Shown one piece after another: positions 39,889 to 49,074 of a stretch of DNA of 63,230 nucleotides. The stretch comes from a virus, in IMG/VR virus record IMGVR_UViG_3300005471_000015, positions 1-63,230 of that record. The stretch is one strand, 5' to 3'. Every line of letters begins with the position of its first letter. The first letter of the stretch is position 1. The translations under genes and the position numbers were made by a program. The notes under the pieces were generated by a model. That model worked only from the letters and a program-made list of their open reading frames with translations. It searched no databases and was not told where the DNA came from.

Positions 39889-42272
39889 TGGTTACCGACC
39901 AGGGCGGCGAAGCGGGCCTCCCGCTCCCGTTGTGCGTAGATCTCCTCGTCTTCGGCCAGGTCACCCAGGCGTCCGGCCCGTTCGACCCGGTCGGCGGCAG
40001 CGTTCAGTTCGACGATGACCTGAGCGGCCACCTGGGAGGCGATGAGACTGGCGTCCATGGGGACGTGGGGGTCGATGCCGGTGGGGATCTCCTCATACGG
40101 CTCCAGGGTGCCGGCGGCGACCAGGGCGGTCTGGTCCCCGTTGTCCATCGCGTACACCGGGAACGCGGGGACATTCACCGCCAACGCTGCCGTCAGTTCC
40201 AGGCTGCCGTTGACCCGGCGCCAGTCACCGGAGATCGGGGACCGGCGCAGCTTGGCGACCTTGCGGTTATCGGCTTCCGGGACCACAGCCCCGGCCACCC
40301 AGACGCCGAACTCTCCGTCGGTGGCCCGGACCACGGCGGCCTCGTCGCCGGTGTGGTCGTAGTGGATGGCGGCGGCAGTGTAGCCGAGGCCGATGTCGGC
40401 GTGCCGGGTGTCCATGACGATCTTCCCGACCTTCACATAGTCACCCTCAGCCGTGTAGACGGTGCCCAGGTGGAAGGGCGCGTAGTCCTGGTGCGAGCGG
40501 GGGGCCAGGACGCATTCGTTGCGGGAGGCGAAGTCACGGTGGCATTCCCCCCAGGCTGCGATGTGCCCGAACACCTGACCTTCGGGGGTGACGGTGAGCG
40601 GGGTCTTCTGCGGCAGCTCGGATTTGAAGAACCACGCCTTCGGGGGCTCGACGGGGTACCCGTCGCTGATGGAGTAGGTGTCCTGGCGCCGTTTCTTGGT
40701 GGTCATGCCACCGTCCCCACTACTGGAGTCGGAGATCTCGATCCCGGCCTTCTGAGCGGCGGCCTTGATCTTGGCCTTGATGTTGGCGAGCTGCTTCTCG
40801 TCGTAGAACTTCGCGTTCTTTGCTTGATTGATATATGCCCATGCAGCTCTGATGTGCTCCGGGGTGTCGATCGGGTACCGCTTACGACTGTCCCGGTAGC
40901 CGGGGTCGGCGTATTTCACATCGCCATAGGGCTGATCGGCGGCAAAGCCGCCCTGCTCCTCGTGCGAAGGAGCACTCCAGCCCCCAGTTGCGTCCGTGGA
41001 CATTTGCACTCCTTCCTGTGCCGACCGGTCCCAGGGGGCCCGGATAGATGCGTCATTGAACGTCTTGGCCATCTCCGGGTAGATGTCACTGATCACGTTG
41101 CGGAGCTGAGCCATGTCGTGGTCCGGAACTCCGGGCAGGCCACCGTGGGCCCCTGAGAGTAGGGCGGCGGCCGCGTAGATGGCGTGGTAGACCATGGTCA
41201 GCTCGCCGCTGATGATGTCTCCGACCGGCAGCCGGTAGGAGGTGACAGCAGTGGGGGGCTGGGTGGCGTCGTACCACATGAACGCCTTACGCAGCTTCTC
41301 CACGTCGGCACCCTGAGCGTTCACGTTGGCCCAGGCCGCGATCCGTTTCACGGCGTCGTCGTTGTCGAACACAGCATCCCGGGGGGCCAGGGGCAGGCCC
41401 CGCCACCCGGCTGTGTTGACCGTGAACGTGTTGTCCGGGTCGTCGTTCATGGTCATCTGGGGGCCGCAGCCGCAGCCCTCCTCCTCCGGTCCCATGATCA
41501 TGTCCGGGTCGTCATCCGGCCAGTCCGCATCCCCGCTGAAGCTGTACAACCGGGTGCCGGAGAAGGCGGGGATGCTCACCAGGGTGGCCCCACCGATGGT
41601 GAAGGACATGACATGCTCCACCCCGGTCTGTGGGTCCACCTGGACCTTCATGTTGCCGCCGGGGTCGATGCTGGCCCCGGCCACTCCCTGCTCGACCAGG
41701 TACCGGGCCCGCCCGACTTCCGGGATGATGCTGTCATCGAGCCAGTCCCCCCAGGCGTAGGCGAACGGTTCCCCTTTCTCGTTGGGGCCGTAGCCAATGC
41801 CGAGGATCCGGGCCACGGTGATAGCCCCCATGTGGCCGGGGGCGCCACGCTCACGGGAGTCCAGGGGTAGGGGCAGGGCCCGGTGCCGCATGCCGCCGGG
41901 GTCGAGGATGCGGATGCGGTTGGGTTCTTCGGTGGGGCGGCCGAGGGCGGCCAGGGGCCCGGCCCACACGGCGCCGAGCTTGGGTTGGCGGTCCATGAGT
42001 TCTTGGGCGGCGACCAGGGAATCATGGTCGTAGACGGCCATGGCGCCGGAGTAGCTGATGCTGTGCTCCTGGCCGGGAGGTACGCCCAGGGCCTTAGTGT
42101 GCAGGATGTTGCACAGGCCCTTGGGATCCTTGGGGAAGTATTTGCGAAGCTGCCGGACGCATCGGTAGAAGTCTCTGGGCATACCCCAACGGATCTTGGC
42201 AGCACCTTTGCCAGCCAGCCAGTAACGCTGAAGCTGTAATGGCATCCCCCTGGCCGGGTTCGGGTCCACCAT
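39885..42272 (-). CDS. Capsid maturation protease-type protein
   Basis: 795 residues; ATG 42272 overlaps the MuF stop. The N-terminal third carries GAITVARILGIGYGP-like and TIGGATLVSIPAFSGT segments, the strand and serine context of actinophage prohead proteases. The middle holds a helical DUF-like region with AYINQAKNAKFYDEKQLANIKAKI. The C-terminal third contains GQVFGHIAAWGECHRDF...CVLAPRS and TRHADIGLGYTAAAIHYDHTGDEAA, a conserved block of many actinophage maturation proteins. Exact catalytic residues not proven. Confidence 0.7.
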   Translation of the reverse strand: MVDPNPARGMPLQLQRYWLAGKGAAKIRWGMPRDFYRCVRQLRKYFPKDPKGLCNILHTKALGVPPGQEHSISYSGAMAVYDHDSLVAAQELMDRQPKLGAVWAGPLAALGRPTEEPNRIRILDPGGMRHRALPLPLDSRERGAPGHMGAITVARILGIGYGPNEKGEPFAYAWGDWLDDSIIPEVGRARYLVEQGVAGASIDPGGNMKVQVDPQTGVEHVMSFTIGGATLVSIPAFSGTRLYSFSGDADWPDDDPDMIMGPEEEGCGCGPQMTMNDDPDNTFTVNTAGWRGLPLAPRDAVFDNDDAVKRIAAWANVNAQGADVEKLRKAFMWYDATQPPTAVTSYRLPVGDIISGELTMVYHAIYAAAALLSGAHGGLPGVPDHDMAQLRNVISDIYPEMAKTFNDASIRAPWDRSAQEGVQMSTDATGGWSAPSHEEQGGFAADQPYGDVKYADPGYRDSRKRYPIDTPEHIRAAWAYINQAKNAKFYDEKQLANIKAKIKAAAQKAGIEISDSSSGDGGMTTKKRRQDTYSISDGYPVEPPKAWFFKSELPQKTPLTVTPEGQVFGHIAAWGECHRDFASRNECVLAPRSHQDYAPFHLGTVYTAEGDYVKVGKIVMDTRHADIGLGYTAAAIHYDHTGDEAAVVRATDGEFGVWVAGAVVPEADNRKVAKLRRSPISGDWRRVNGSLELTAALAVNVPAFPVYAMDNGDQTALVAAGTLEPYEEIPTGIDPHVPMDASLIASQVAAQVIVELNAAADRVERAGRLGDLAEDEEIYAQREREARFAALVGNQ

Positions 42273-42997
42273 CACCGTCCCCTTTCGTTCACGATCACCA
42301 GGTCGCATCGGCAGTTAATCACGGCCTCCGGGGGGGCGGTGGGATCTCCCGGAAACATGAGCGGGGTGCCATCAACATAGAAGGGCATGCCCAGGTCACG
42401 GACCTGACCGTCTACTGCTCGATGGGATATTCGGACTCGTTCATCATGTTCGGTGTCCCAGCGCTTTTGAAGTAGGCGACCGGACACCCTGGATTGCTCC
42501 AGACCGCCGGCCAGGGTGCCGGCTCCGTAGGCTCGGGTGACTTCGGTCTGGGCGATGGTACGAGCACGGGCGGGCCATCGCTCAGACCCTGAGTAGTGCA
42601 GAACCCTGTCCACCCGGGCTGCGACTCCGTCAAGATCCTCGCCTCCATTCACGGCATCGGTGATCTCTGCGAAGATCAGGTTGTAGACCTCATCCGGGAG
42701 CCGGGCGAGGAGGTTCTGCGTCTGGGCGAGCTGGGCCATGACGAAGGCGTGCCGGGATACCGGGAGGACATCCACCGCCTCGGACCAGGCGGCCATGGAG
42801 ATCTGGCCGATCGTGGTCATTATGGTGTCGACTTCGGCGTTCCAGGCCCCCTGTTCCTGGAACACTGCATTAGGATCCGGCTGGAGCTTGTAGCGACGCC
42901 ACGGCTCCAACACCCTTTCCCGCACCCTGTCCAGCCACCGGCGTAACGCTGCCCCCACAACCCCGGTGAGCCGGCTCTCGTCACCCTGTCGGCTCAT
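42272..42997 (-). CDS. MuF-like minor head protein
   Basis: 241 residues. ARTIAQTEVTRAYGAG and, at the C-terminus, KRWDTEHDERVRISHRAVDG...FYVDG followed by NCRCDL are the signatures of the phage Mu F / SPP1 gp7 head-morphogenesis family. Located right after the portal gene, overlapping it by four bases. Minor capsid component involved in assembly or DNA ejection. Confidence 0.9.
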   Translation of the reverse strand: MSRQGDESRLTGVVGAALRRWLDRVRERVLEPWRRYKLQPDPNAVFQEQGAWNAEVDTIMTTIGQISMAAWSEAVDVLPVSRHAFVMAQLAQTQNLLARLPDEVYNLIFAEITDAVNGGEDLDGVAARVDRVLHYSGSERWPARARTIAQTEVTRAYGAGTLAGGLEQSRVSGRLLQKRWDTEHDERVRISHRAVDGQVRDLGMPFYVDGTPLMFPGDPTAPPEAVINCRCDLVIVNERGR

Positions 42998-44883
42998 AGG
43001 AGTCCTTGACTCGTCAAATATTGACCAAGCAACTTCACGTCGTGAAGCTGCTCCTGCAGGAGAAGGGTCATGCAGTAATGCTTCAGCGAGTCCTGCAAGG
43101 GCTGTATCTCTACCCGTTGACCAAGCGCCGCCACAAGGGCTGGGAGGCTGTCCCAGGCCCCGTCCAGCAGCCGGTCGGCATGGTCCGCGTCCCCCACCCG
43201 GATCCGTGTGTGCAGCTCATACGCCGGTACGTCTGGCCACCGGTCCCGATTGTGCCGGTTCAGCAAACGATTCCCAGCCCGTTCCAGGGCGCGGAGTACG
43301 GCGGCGTTGGACACTACGAACGTGTTCACTGAGGCGGGGACGGTGGCTGAAGCGGTGACCCCGGCGGGAGCTGGTGGCGGTCCGGCCGGATTGTTCTGAG
43401 CCACCGACTCCAGCGGCATGGGTCCACCGGGGGTGGCCTGGATACCGGTGGGCGGCGGTGGTGGGGGCGGAGGTCCGGCCCCTGGCTGTCCGGGCTGCTG
43501 GGGGGTGACGACGGTCTCCGGTGGGAGGATGTCGTCGGTGTACCCGGCGACCTTCCGGACGGCAGCGATCTGGAAGAGGTTGGGGTCGCGGAGCATCAGT
43601 TCCCGGGTGAACCGTCTCAGGTCCTCTTCGTCCTCGGGCAGGTCGCTGATCTTGTAGTCACCGGCGAGAAGCACTGTTTCACGTGAAACAACGTTCTTGT
43701 CGTACAGCTCCAGGGTGTCTTTGAGCCGCTCCGGTCGCACAGTCAGCGGCGCGGTGTCGTACCAGAAGACGAACCGGTCCGGGTCCTCTTTGATGGTGTC
43801 CAGGGCCGGGCGCAGGTAGGCCACGCTCAGGGCGTCACAGATCCTGGTCATCAACGGCACGATGTGCACGTTGATCTGACCTTCCATGATCTGCCAGGCC
43901 CCCCAGTGGTTGGCCTCACCCATGCCCGAGAGGATGCTCGGCTCGATGTCCATGGCCAGGGCGAACCGGCGGATGGCCTCACTGCGCAGGTCCAGGGCCT
44001 GTTTGGACAGCTCGCTGGTGAACTGGATCAGGTTGATCTTCCCGAGGGCCTCGATGGGCATCTCAACGATGGTGGGGACCACCCCAGCCGCCGTCCCCTC
44101 ACCCTGCAGGGAGGCTTGGCCCGTCTTCAGGAGTCGCTGGGTGAGCTGATCCGCGCCGGAGGTCTCCGGGTCCTCGTCCGGGAACGAGACCTCCTTGGGG
44201 ATGGGCAGGAGCCCGGCCGACACCAACCGGGAGTCGATCTGAGCGAACACATATCGGGTAAGTCGTTCTATTTCCCACAACATCGGCATAGCTGCCTTAG
44301 TGGGGGAGTCAGCCCACAGGTTGCGACGAGGGTGCGGCGTCCACACCCTGATCACCAGGTCGGTGGTCGGATCCAGCTCCTCCTTACTCCCATCGGCATT
44401 GAGCTGATGGAGTCGGCTACCCCACCGTTTCAGCTCAGAGGTGGAGACCACATACCACTCATCCGACTTAGGGTCGTCGGTTCCGCGGCCGATGATGAAA
44501 CAGTCCCCGGCAATGGTCAGGTTGATTCCCAGCATGCGCAGAGCCTCAGCCTTTGCTGAAGGGGACCCGAACAAGGTGTCCGCCAGCCCAGCGACCTTCT
44601 TGTTCGTCACCTCCTTCTGGACCCGGCCGTTCTCATCCACCTGAGCGACATAGATGCGCACCCGGGAGCAGGCCGCTCCGATCCAGTTGGCCACGAACCG
44701 CAGCTCGCCCACGATGTCGTAGAGCCGCCACGCCTCCTGTTGCCAGGTGTCGTCGCCGAACTTGTATGTGCGCCAGCCGATGTTGTCCAGCTTGATCCTG
44801 GCCGCTGACGCCACCAGGCTCTGGGTGGCATGGATGGTTGGCTGCGCCTCGGTGGGCGTTCGGACCCTTCGGGATAGACGCAC
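42994..44883 (-). CDS. Portal protein
   Basis: 629 residues. LGINLTIAGDCFIIGRGTDD, the long stem helices around residues 330-360 and the crown region follow the SPP1/HK97-type portal plan; a Pro/Gly-rich stretch (about 480-510) precedes the C-terminal crown. It sits between terminase and MuF genes. Codons for VVSRETV (near residue 400) contain a perfect parS site. Confidence 0.9.
   Translation of the reverse strand: MRLSRRVRTPTEAQPTIHATQSLVASAARIKLDNIGWRTYKFGDDTWQQEAWRLYDIVGELRFVANWIGAACSRVRIYVAQVDENGRVQKEVTNKKVAGLADTLFGSPSAKAEALRMLGINLTIAGDCFIIGRGTDDPKSDEWYVVSTSELKRWGSRLHQLNADGSKEELDPTTDLVIRVWTPHPRRNLWADSPTKAAMPMLWEIERLTRYVFAQIDSRLVSAGLLPIPKEVSFPDEDPETSGADQLTQRLLKTGQASLQGEGTAAGVVPTIVEMPIEALGKINLIQFTSELSKQALDLRSEAIRRFALAMDIEPSILSGMGEANHWGAWQIMEGQINVHIVPLMTRICDALSVAYLRPALDTIKEDPDRFVFWYDTAPLTVRPERLKDTLELYDKNVVSRETVLLAGDYKISDLPEDEEDLRRFTRELMLRDPNLFQIAAVRKVAGYTDDILPPETVVTPQQPGQPGAGPPPPPPPPTGIQATPGGPMPLESVAQNNPAGPPPAPAGVTASATVPASVNTFVVSNAAVLRALERAGNRLLNRHNRDRWPDVPAYELHTRIRVGDADHADRLLDGAWDSLPALVAALGQRVEIQPLQDSLKHYCMTLLLQEQLHDVKLLGQYLTSQGLL
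43675..43690. promoter_or_regulatory. parS: Perfect parS site inside the portal gene
   Basis: TGTTTCACGTGAAACA, the 16-bp palindrome bound by chromosomal ParB in Streptomyces, Bacillus and most bacteria, without mismatch. It is translated as VVSRETV on the minus strand. A second perfect copy is at 60089-60104. Confidence 0.95.
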
Positions 44884-44886
44884 TGG

Positions 44887-45180
44887 TTACCCCTTATCGC
44901 CCTTCTGGTCAATAAGAAGGCCGCTCACCATGGATGCGGCCGGTATCGAGTAGGCCATGACGACCCAGATATTCGGGAACAGTGCGGCGGGTGGCATGAC
45001 GAGGGCGCCGACCCAGATTGATGTACACCAGGGACAGTGGGCAAGGTAGGAGGGCTTGGATTCCGAGCCCCACCGTTTCACGACCCATCGCCGGTAGGGG
45101 TCGGCGAGGAAATCCTCCACCAGGAACCGCGTTACCCGGGCTACACATAACGCGGCCACCACCAGCGATACAACGATCAC
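44887..45180 (-). CDS. DUF1360-like membrane protein
   Basis: 97 residues with two membrane spans (1-22 and about 55-88). RVTRFLVEDFLADPYRRWV...YLAHCPWCTSIWVG matches the DUF1360 signature, with conserved R-x-T and C-P-W-C-x-x-x-W. Family function unknown. Its place between terminase and portal genes is unusual for a membrane protein. Confidence 0.7.
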   Translation of the reverse strand: MIVVSLVVAALCVARVTRFLVEDFLADPYRRWVVKRWGSESKPSYLAHCPWCTSIWVGALVMPPAALFPNIWVVMAYSIPAASMVSGLLIDQKGDKG

Positions 45181-45272
45181 GCGTATAGGCTAAGCGGAAA
45201 CGTGTGTCAAGAGGAAGAACACCACGAACCGGGACCAGTCGCCCAGGGGTCCCTGGTAAGCTAACCTGAGGC

Positions 45273-45400
45273 CGACTGATCCGATCTGCCCGGCCCGATA
45301 TGACTACTCGAACCTTGTCTCTTCACATCCCACCGACAGCCCAACCCACATCCGGTCGCATCCCATGACCCACCTACCCGCTTCGCATCGCGGCGTGGTC
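45273..45400 (+). repeat. YGAC/pentamer array 7, within the late operon
   Basis: Anchors CGAC 45273, TGAC 45301, CGAC 45334 and TGAC 45366 (spacings 28, 33, 32) with C-ending words such as CCACC TACCC GCTTC. The array reads on the plus strand although the surrounding late genes read leftward, and a hairpin terminator follows at 45411. The rest of the gap 45181-45456 holds no gene. Confidence 0.75.
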
Positions 45401-45410
45401 ACAACGACAA

Positions 45411-45439
45411 GGGCACCTGGTGCTGGCTGCCAGGTGCCC
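45411..45439. terminator. Hairpin terminator
   Basis: GGGCACCTGG pairs with CCAGGTGCCC around nine bases. It follows array 7 on the plus strand and the stop of the Ig-like gene on the minus strand. T-runs are weak on both sides. Confidence 0.6.
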
Positions 45440-45456
45440 TTGCTGGTTGGCGAGGG

Positions 45457-45951
45457 TTACGGACCAGCGTCCGGGGTGACTTCCTCGGGGGCGCCGGCTA
45501 CCACGTTCAGACGCTCGGCGAGACCGGCCACGACCACGAGCTGCAGGTCGCCGGTCAGGGTCTGGCCACCGGCTGCAGCCTCTACGTGCACGTTGGCGGT
45601 GCCCAGGGTGCCGGTAGCGGCGGCTTCAGCGGTGCCGTCACCGTTGTCCGTCAGGTTGATGATGGTGGGGTCGTCCACGGTGTACGTGACGACGGCACCG
45701 GCCGGAGCGTCCGCAGGGTTACCAACCTCGTCGGTGTATTCGACGGATAGGGCAACCTTCTTGTCGGCTTGAAGGTCCATGATCAGGTCAATCCTTCCTG
45801 TGGGGGTGTGATAGGGAGGGCCTTTGATCACACGATCGGATTCGTCGGTGTCACGAGGTGCGCCAACCCGCAGAACCAGCCTCAGCGGTTGACAACATTT
45901 GACCCGGACCGTCCAGTCAAGTGCCACCTGACCAAGGTCCCAAGTGGGCAT
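45457..45951 (-). CDS. Ig-like (BIG2-type) structural protein
   Basis: 164 residues from ATG 45951, which has GGAGG six bases upstream; ATG 45780, with AGGAAGGA upstream, would give a 107-residue form in the same frame. The C-terminal 100 residues (VALSVEYTDEVGNPAD...VTYTVDDPTIINLTDNGDGTAEAAA) are a bacterial Ig-like group 2 domain, used on phage surfaces for decoration or weak adhesion. Two in-frame starts suggest two products. Confidence 0.65.
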   Translation of the reverse strand: MPTWDLGQVALDWTVRVKCCQPLRLVLRVGAPRDTDESDRVIKGPPYHTPTGRIDLIMDLQADKKVALSVEYTDEVGNPADAPAGAVVTYTVDDPTIINLTDNGDGTAEAAATGTLGTANVHVEAAAGGQTLTGDLQLVVVAGLAERLNVVAGAPEEVTPDAGP

Positions 45952-45965
45952 CCGGCGCCTCCAGG

Positions 45966-47402
45966 TTACTGAAATAGGTTGTTCAGATCGTATAGCTGCT
46001 GGCTGAGCCGGAAGTCGTACTTCGACGGGTCGCTGACCCGCATCACCTTCCGTTCACCGGCCATCAGGTTGATGGACGCATGGACCATGGCGTCCATCCG
46101 GTCTGGACTCTCCCTGGTGGACTGCGGATCGAACAGCACCATCTGATCCTCCAGTTCGGGCCAGTCCCCCACAACGTGCAAACGACCCTGTTCACAGCGC
46201 ATGGCCACAGGCTCAGCCCGGGTCTTCTTTCCATGGCGCGCATGAACAGGCTTCATAGGGGGGGTGGTCCCCCTGGGGAACATTCCAAGCTCCACGCATT
46301 CCTGATACGCATCCTGCAGAACCTCCTGCAGGTAACGCTTACCCAGGTTTTCCTCATATACGACCAGGTCGACCATGAACTCGGCCGCTGCCCGCCAGAT
46401 AGCCAGAGCCGCCGCGCGCCCTGAGTCCGGGACGGACCGGTCGGCCAGGATGTACTGCTCGTTGTCCCGGGTGCGGCACATGATCACGATGCCGGTCAGG
46501 TTCTCCTCACCGGTAAGGTTGGGGTCCACGCCGATGACGGTGACTACCACGTCGGCGGGATCAGGGGGCTCCAGGACACGATGACGAACGATGTCGACGC
46601 GTTTGAACAGGCCACCGCTCTGCAGCTCCAGCAGTTTGCCGTACAGCTCCTGCTCGCCGAGGGCGGTGCCGTGGTAGCGCAGCTTCAACTCCCGCAGGGC
46701 GTGGGAGCTGAGGTTGACGGAGTTGTCGAATGTGGAGCCGGTGATGACGTGAATGGTGGCGTCCTCGCGGGCCAGCCATTCGATCAGCAGCTTGATCGGC
46801 TTCGGGGTGGTGGTGACGAACGCCCGAGGATGGTCACCGATCAGGTCAGCTCGCAGGGACGGCAGCAGACCCTCATACCAGGTCTCATAAGGCTTGACCC
46901 ATTTGGCCATCTCGTCGCACAGGACCCCGGCCGCGTTGTATCCACGCCCGGTGTTCTCGTCGTCGGCACCCTCCAGGTAGATCTTCGCCCCGTCGGGGAA
47001 CAACACCATGGGGCGTGGGCTCTGCTTGTAGCGGTGTTCGATCCGACGCCGGATCAGAATGTTCAGGATGCCGCTCGGGCCTTCAGCGTTGATGGTCCGA
47101 GCGTCAGCGAGGGTGTCGGCGACCACCAGCCATTCGGTGGGGACCCCGTGCCGGTCGAACGGGTGCCGGACAGCCTGATCCACGATCCATTCGGAGCCGG
47201 CTCGCGACTTCCCGGCCCCACGGCCGGCCATGAACAGGTAAATCAGCTCATCGCCTTCGGGTGGGATCTGTTCCGGCCGGGCTACATACCACCATTCCCC
47301 CCGGTTCATCTCCAGGAGGACGGCTTCGGGCAGGGTGCGGACATACTCCTCACGCACGCGGGCGGGGAGCTTGGCCATCCGTTGGGCGAGTGACAGGCCC
47401 AC
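45966..47402 (-). CDS. terL: Terminase large subunit
   Basis: 478 residues. Walker A is AGRGAGKSRAGSEW (near residue 58), Walker B is AAGVLCDEMAKW (near 165) and the coupling motif is TTTPKPIKLL (near 200). The nuclease domain has VIGVDPN (near 290), VVYEEN (near 345) and a final SPDRMDAMVHA. The ATPase drives packaging and the RNase H-like nuclease cuts concatemers. First gene of the late operon. Its small-subunit partner appears to lie 10 kb away at 57769. Confidence 0.95.
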   Translation of the reverse strand: MGLSLAQRMAKLPARVREEYVRTLPEAVLLEMNRGEWWYVARPEQIPPEGDELIYLFMAGRGAGKSRAGSEWIVDQAVRHPFDRHGVPTEWLVVADTLADARTINAEGPSGILNILIRRRIEHRYKQSPRPMVLFPDGAKIYLEGADDENTGRGYNAAGVLCDEMAKWVKPYETWYEGLLPSLRADLIGDHPRAFVTTTPKPIKLLIEWLAREDATIHVITGSTFDNSVNLSSHALRELKLRYHGTALGEQELYGKLLELQSGGLFKRVDIVRHRVLEPPDPADVVVTVIGVDPNLTGEENLTGIVIMCRTRDNEQYILADRSVPDSGRAAALAIWRAAAEFMVDLVVYEENLGKRYLQEVLQDAYQECVELGMFPRGTTPPMKPVHARHGKKTRAEPVAMRCEQGRLHVVGDWPELEDQMVLFDPQSTRESPDRMDAMVHASINLMAGERKVMRVSDPSKYDFRLSQQLYDLNNLFQ

Positions 47403-47422
47403 GGGGGACAGGGTAGATCAAA

Positions 47423-47457
47423 TTGGGCAAAAAGAAAGGCGCCCGCAGAGCGGACGC
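47423..47457 (-). terminator. Terminator-like hairpin in the late-operon leader
   Basis: On the minus strand AGGCGTCCGC pairs with GCGGGCGCCT over three bases with one mismatch, followed by TTCTTTTT. It stands between a putative late promoter and the terminase start, so late transcription may depend on read-through. Confidence 0.7.
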
Positions 47458-47556
47458 CTGGTGTGTGTGGTCCTGGTCCCGAGTAACGAAGGCCAAAGAT
47501 CTTTTTGCCGAAGATAAGCGTGTAGGCACTCGTCGGCTGGAACCTGAACCAGATCC

Positions 47557-47585
47557 AGGATACCGGATGTCGGACCCCTGGTCTA
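47557..47585 (-). promoter_or_regulatory. Putative late promoter
   Basis: On the minus strand TAGACC and TATCCT are separated by 17 bases, pointing at the terminase gene. No other good candidate lies in 47403-47600. Prediction by eye only. Confidence 0.35.
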
Positions 47586-47595
47586 CCGTGTCGGC

Positions 47596-48054
47596 ATGCC
47601 TGAGCTTAAACCGGGAGGAGTACCCTCACGAACCGTGCTCACTGACCCCCAAGAAGCCATCACGCTGGGACGTGAGGTAGTAGCTGACGGTCGCCTTAAA
47701 GAGCTGAGGGTGAATCTCGGGATCACCAGGAGCGCCATGGCGGAGTTACTCCACACCAACCTGGTCTCCTACGCCGACTGGGAGCGACGGCCCCAGGTTC
47801 AGCTTCGACCAACCACCGCTGAACGGGTGGGCCGGTTCTACTCGATCGCCATCGAGGAGCTGACCGTCCTGAAGGAGTTCGGCCTGGATCCAGGGGGGAT
47901 GTTGCCTTTCCATGTGGTCGCGGGGCAGCTCGGGGTACCACAGGAGGTCCTGCTCGACTGGTACCGGGGGGGTCGCTTCGAGGCCGTTGATGCTGGGATC
48001 TTGGGGCTGTGGGTGTCGCGGGGGACGATGCGCCGGCTGCAGAGGCAGCGGTGA
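47596..48054 (+). CDS. DNA-binding protein with two HTH-like segments
   Basis: 152 residues. LKELRVNLGITRSAMAELL (near residue 34) is an XRE-like helix-turn-helix, and VVAGQLGVPQEVLLDWYRGG (near 104) resembles a MerR/excisionase-type recognition segment. There is no clear ribosome binding site; a TACCGT box ends six bases before the ATG, so the transcript may be leaderless. It heads the replication operon and faces the late operon, making it a candidate regulator of either. Confidence 0.65.
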   Translation: MPELKPGGVPSRTVLTDPQEAITLGREVVADGRLKELRVNLGITRSAMAELLHTNLVSYADWERRPQVQLRPTTAERVGRFYSIAIEELTVLKEFGLDPGGMLPFHVVAGQLGVPQEVLLDWYRGGRFEAVDAGILGLWVSRGTMRRLQRQR

Positions 48055-48881
48055 ACTGCACGATCTGCGGCACGCTACTCGACCCGGTGGTGGAGAACTC
48101 CACCACTCATCCGGGTTGCTTCCCGTTCGCTGAGCTGGACGAGGGGGACCCGTTTGTTACGCAGATGAAGACCCTCCTCATCGATGTGATCTTGTGGGCG
48201 GAGAAGCAGCATCCCCGCCGGACCCAGGCTCCCATCGGCCCCTCTGAGCTGGGGTCGGGCTGCGACCGGCGGATCGGGTACCGGCTAGCGGGGGTGGAGC
48301 CCTGCAACACGGAGTTCGACCCCTGGCCCATGATCATGGGGACCGCCATACATTCCTGGTTGGACAACGCATTCACGAATTGGAATAGACAGAACAAAGA
48401 ATCCTGGATGACGGAGACGGCCCTCCACCTGGACGACTACGTCCGGGGCCATGCCGACCTGTACAACCGGGAGCTGGAGACGGTGATCGACTGGAAGGGG
48501 GTCGGCACCGACGTCATGCGCAAGATCAAACGGGACGGGGTGCCGGTCGGCTACCAGATCCAAACCCACCTCTACGGCTACGGCTTCACCCTCAAAGGTT
48601 TACCGGTAAAGAAGGTGTGCCTGGCGTTCCTGCCCCGCTCCGGCTGGCTCAAGGACATGTACGTCTGGTGCGACGACTACAACCAGGACATAGCCATAGG
48701 GTCCATCTACCGGTTGTACGACATCGCCGACAAGATCCTTCAGCTTGGGGTCACCACCAACCCGCACCGCTGGGAGCAGGTCGACAACATGCCATCCAAC
48801 GACTGCGGGTGGTGCCCGTGGTACAACCCCAGCCAGAGCACAGAGCTGGGGGCCAACGACAAGGGATGCCCAGGGAGGTGA
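48051..48881 (+). CDS. Cas4/RecB-like PD-(D/E)XK nuclease
   Basis: 276 residues, GTG 48051 in a four-base overlap. GTAIHSWL, GHADLY followed by VIDWKG and YQIQTHLYGYG are the H, D, D-x-K and Q-x-x-x-Y motifs of the RecB nuclease family. CGWCPWYN and a final CPG, with CTICG...HPGC at the N-terminus, could bind an Fe-S cluster or zinc as in Cas4. Likely processes DNA ends during replication or recombination; there is no cas1/cas2. Confidence 0.8.
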   Translation: MNCTICGTLLDPVVENSTTHPGCFPFAELDEGDPFVTQMKTLLIDVILWAEKQHPRRTQAPIGPSELGSGCDRRIGYRLAGVEPCNTEFDPWPMIMGTAIHSWLDNAFTNWNRQNKESWMTETALHLDDYVRGHADLYNRELETVIDWKGVGTDVMRKIKRDGVPVGYQIQTHLYGYGFTLKGLPVKKVCLAFLPRSGWLKDMYVWCDDYNQDIAIGSIYRLYDIADKILQLGVTTNPHRWEQVDNMPSNDCGWCPWYNPSQSTELGANDKGCPGR

Positions 48882-48882
48882 A

Positions 48883-49074
48883 ATGACAGCAGAGTGGTAT
48901 GTGGCCATGGGGGAAGCCGTGGGCCAGCGCAACCGTGCGCTGAGCATGGTGAACCAGTGGCAGAAGAAGGTGAACGCCGCCGAGACCCGGATCCAGAACC
49001 TGGCCGAACAGCGACGTGCAGACGACACAGGAAACGTTCCCTTTGAGCAGGTGCAGGTACAGGAGCAACCGTGA
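48883..49074 (+). CDS. Small coiled-coil protein in replication operon
   Basis: 63 residues, ATG 48883 after GGGAGGTGAA. Helical with heptads from about residue 15 to 45 and a polar Gln-rich tail. No family. Coupled to the next gene by a four-base overlap. Confidence 0.6.
   Translation: MTAEWYVAMGEAVGQRNRALSMVNQWQKKVNAAETRIQNLAEQRRADDTGNVPFEQVQVQEQP

Noticed and set aside
39762-41156. 464-residue rightward frame opposite the maturation protein gene
   Set aside because: Val/Gly/Asp-rich shadow of a clear late gene in a GC-rich genome.
41344-45084. Further parS-like sites (CGTTTCACG near 41345 and 45076)
   Set aside because: Only the left half matches; the right half of the palindrome is missing.
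48051-48881. Evidence of a CRISPR-Cas locus because of the Cas4-like nuclease
   Set aside because: Cas4-like nucleases are common in phage replication regions; no cas1, cas2 or repeat array is present.
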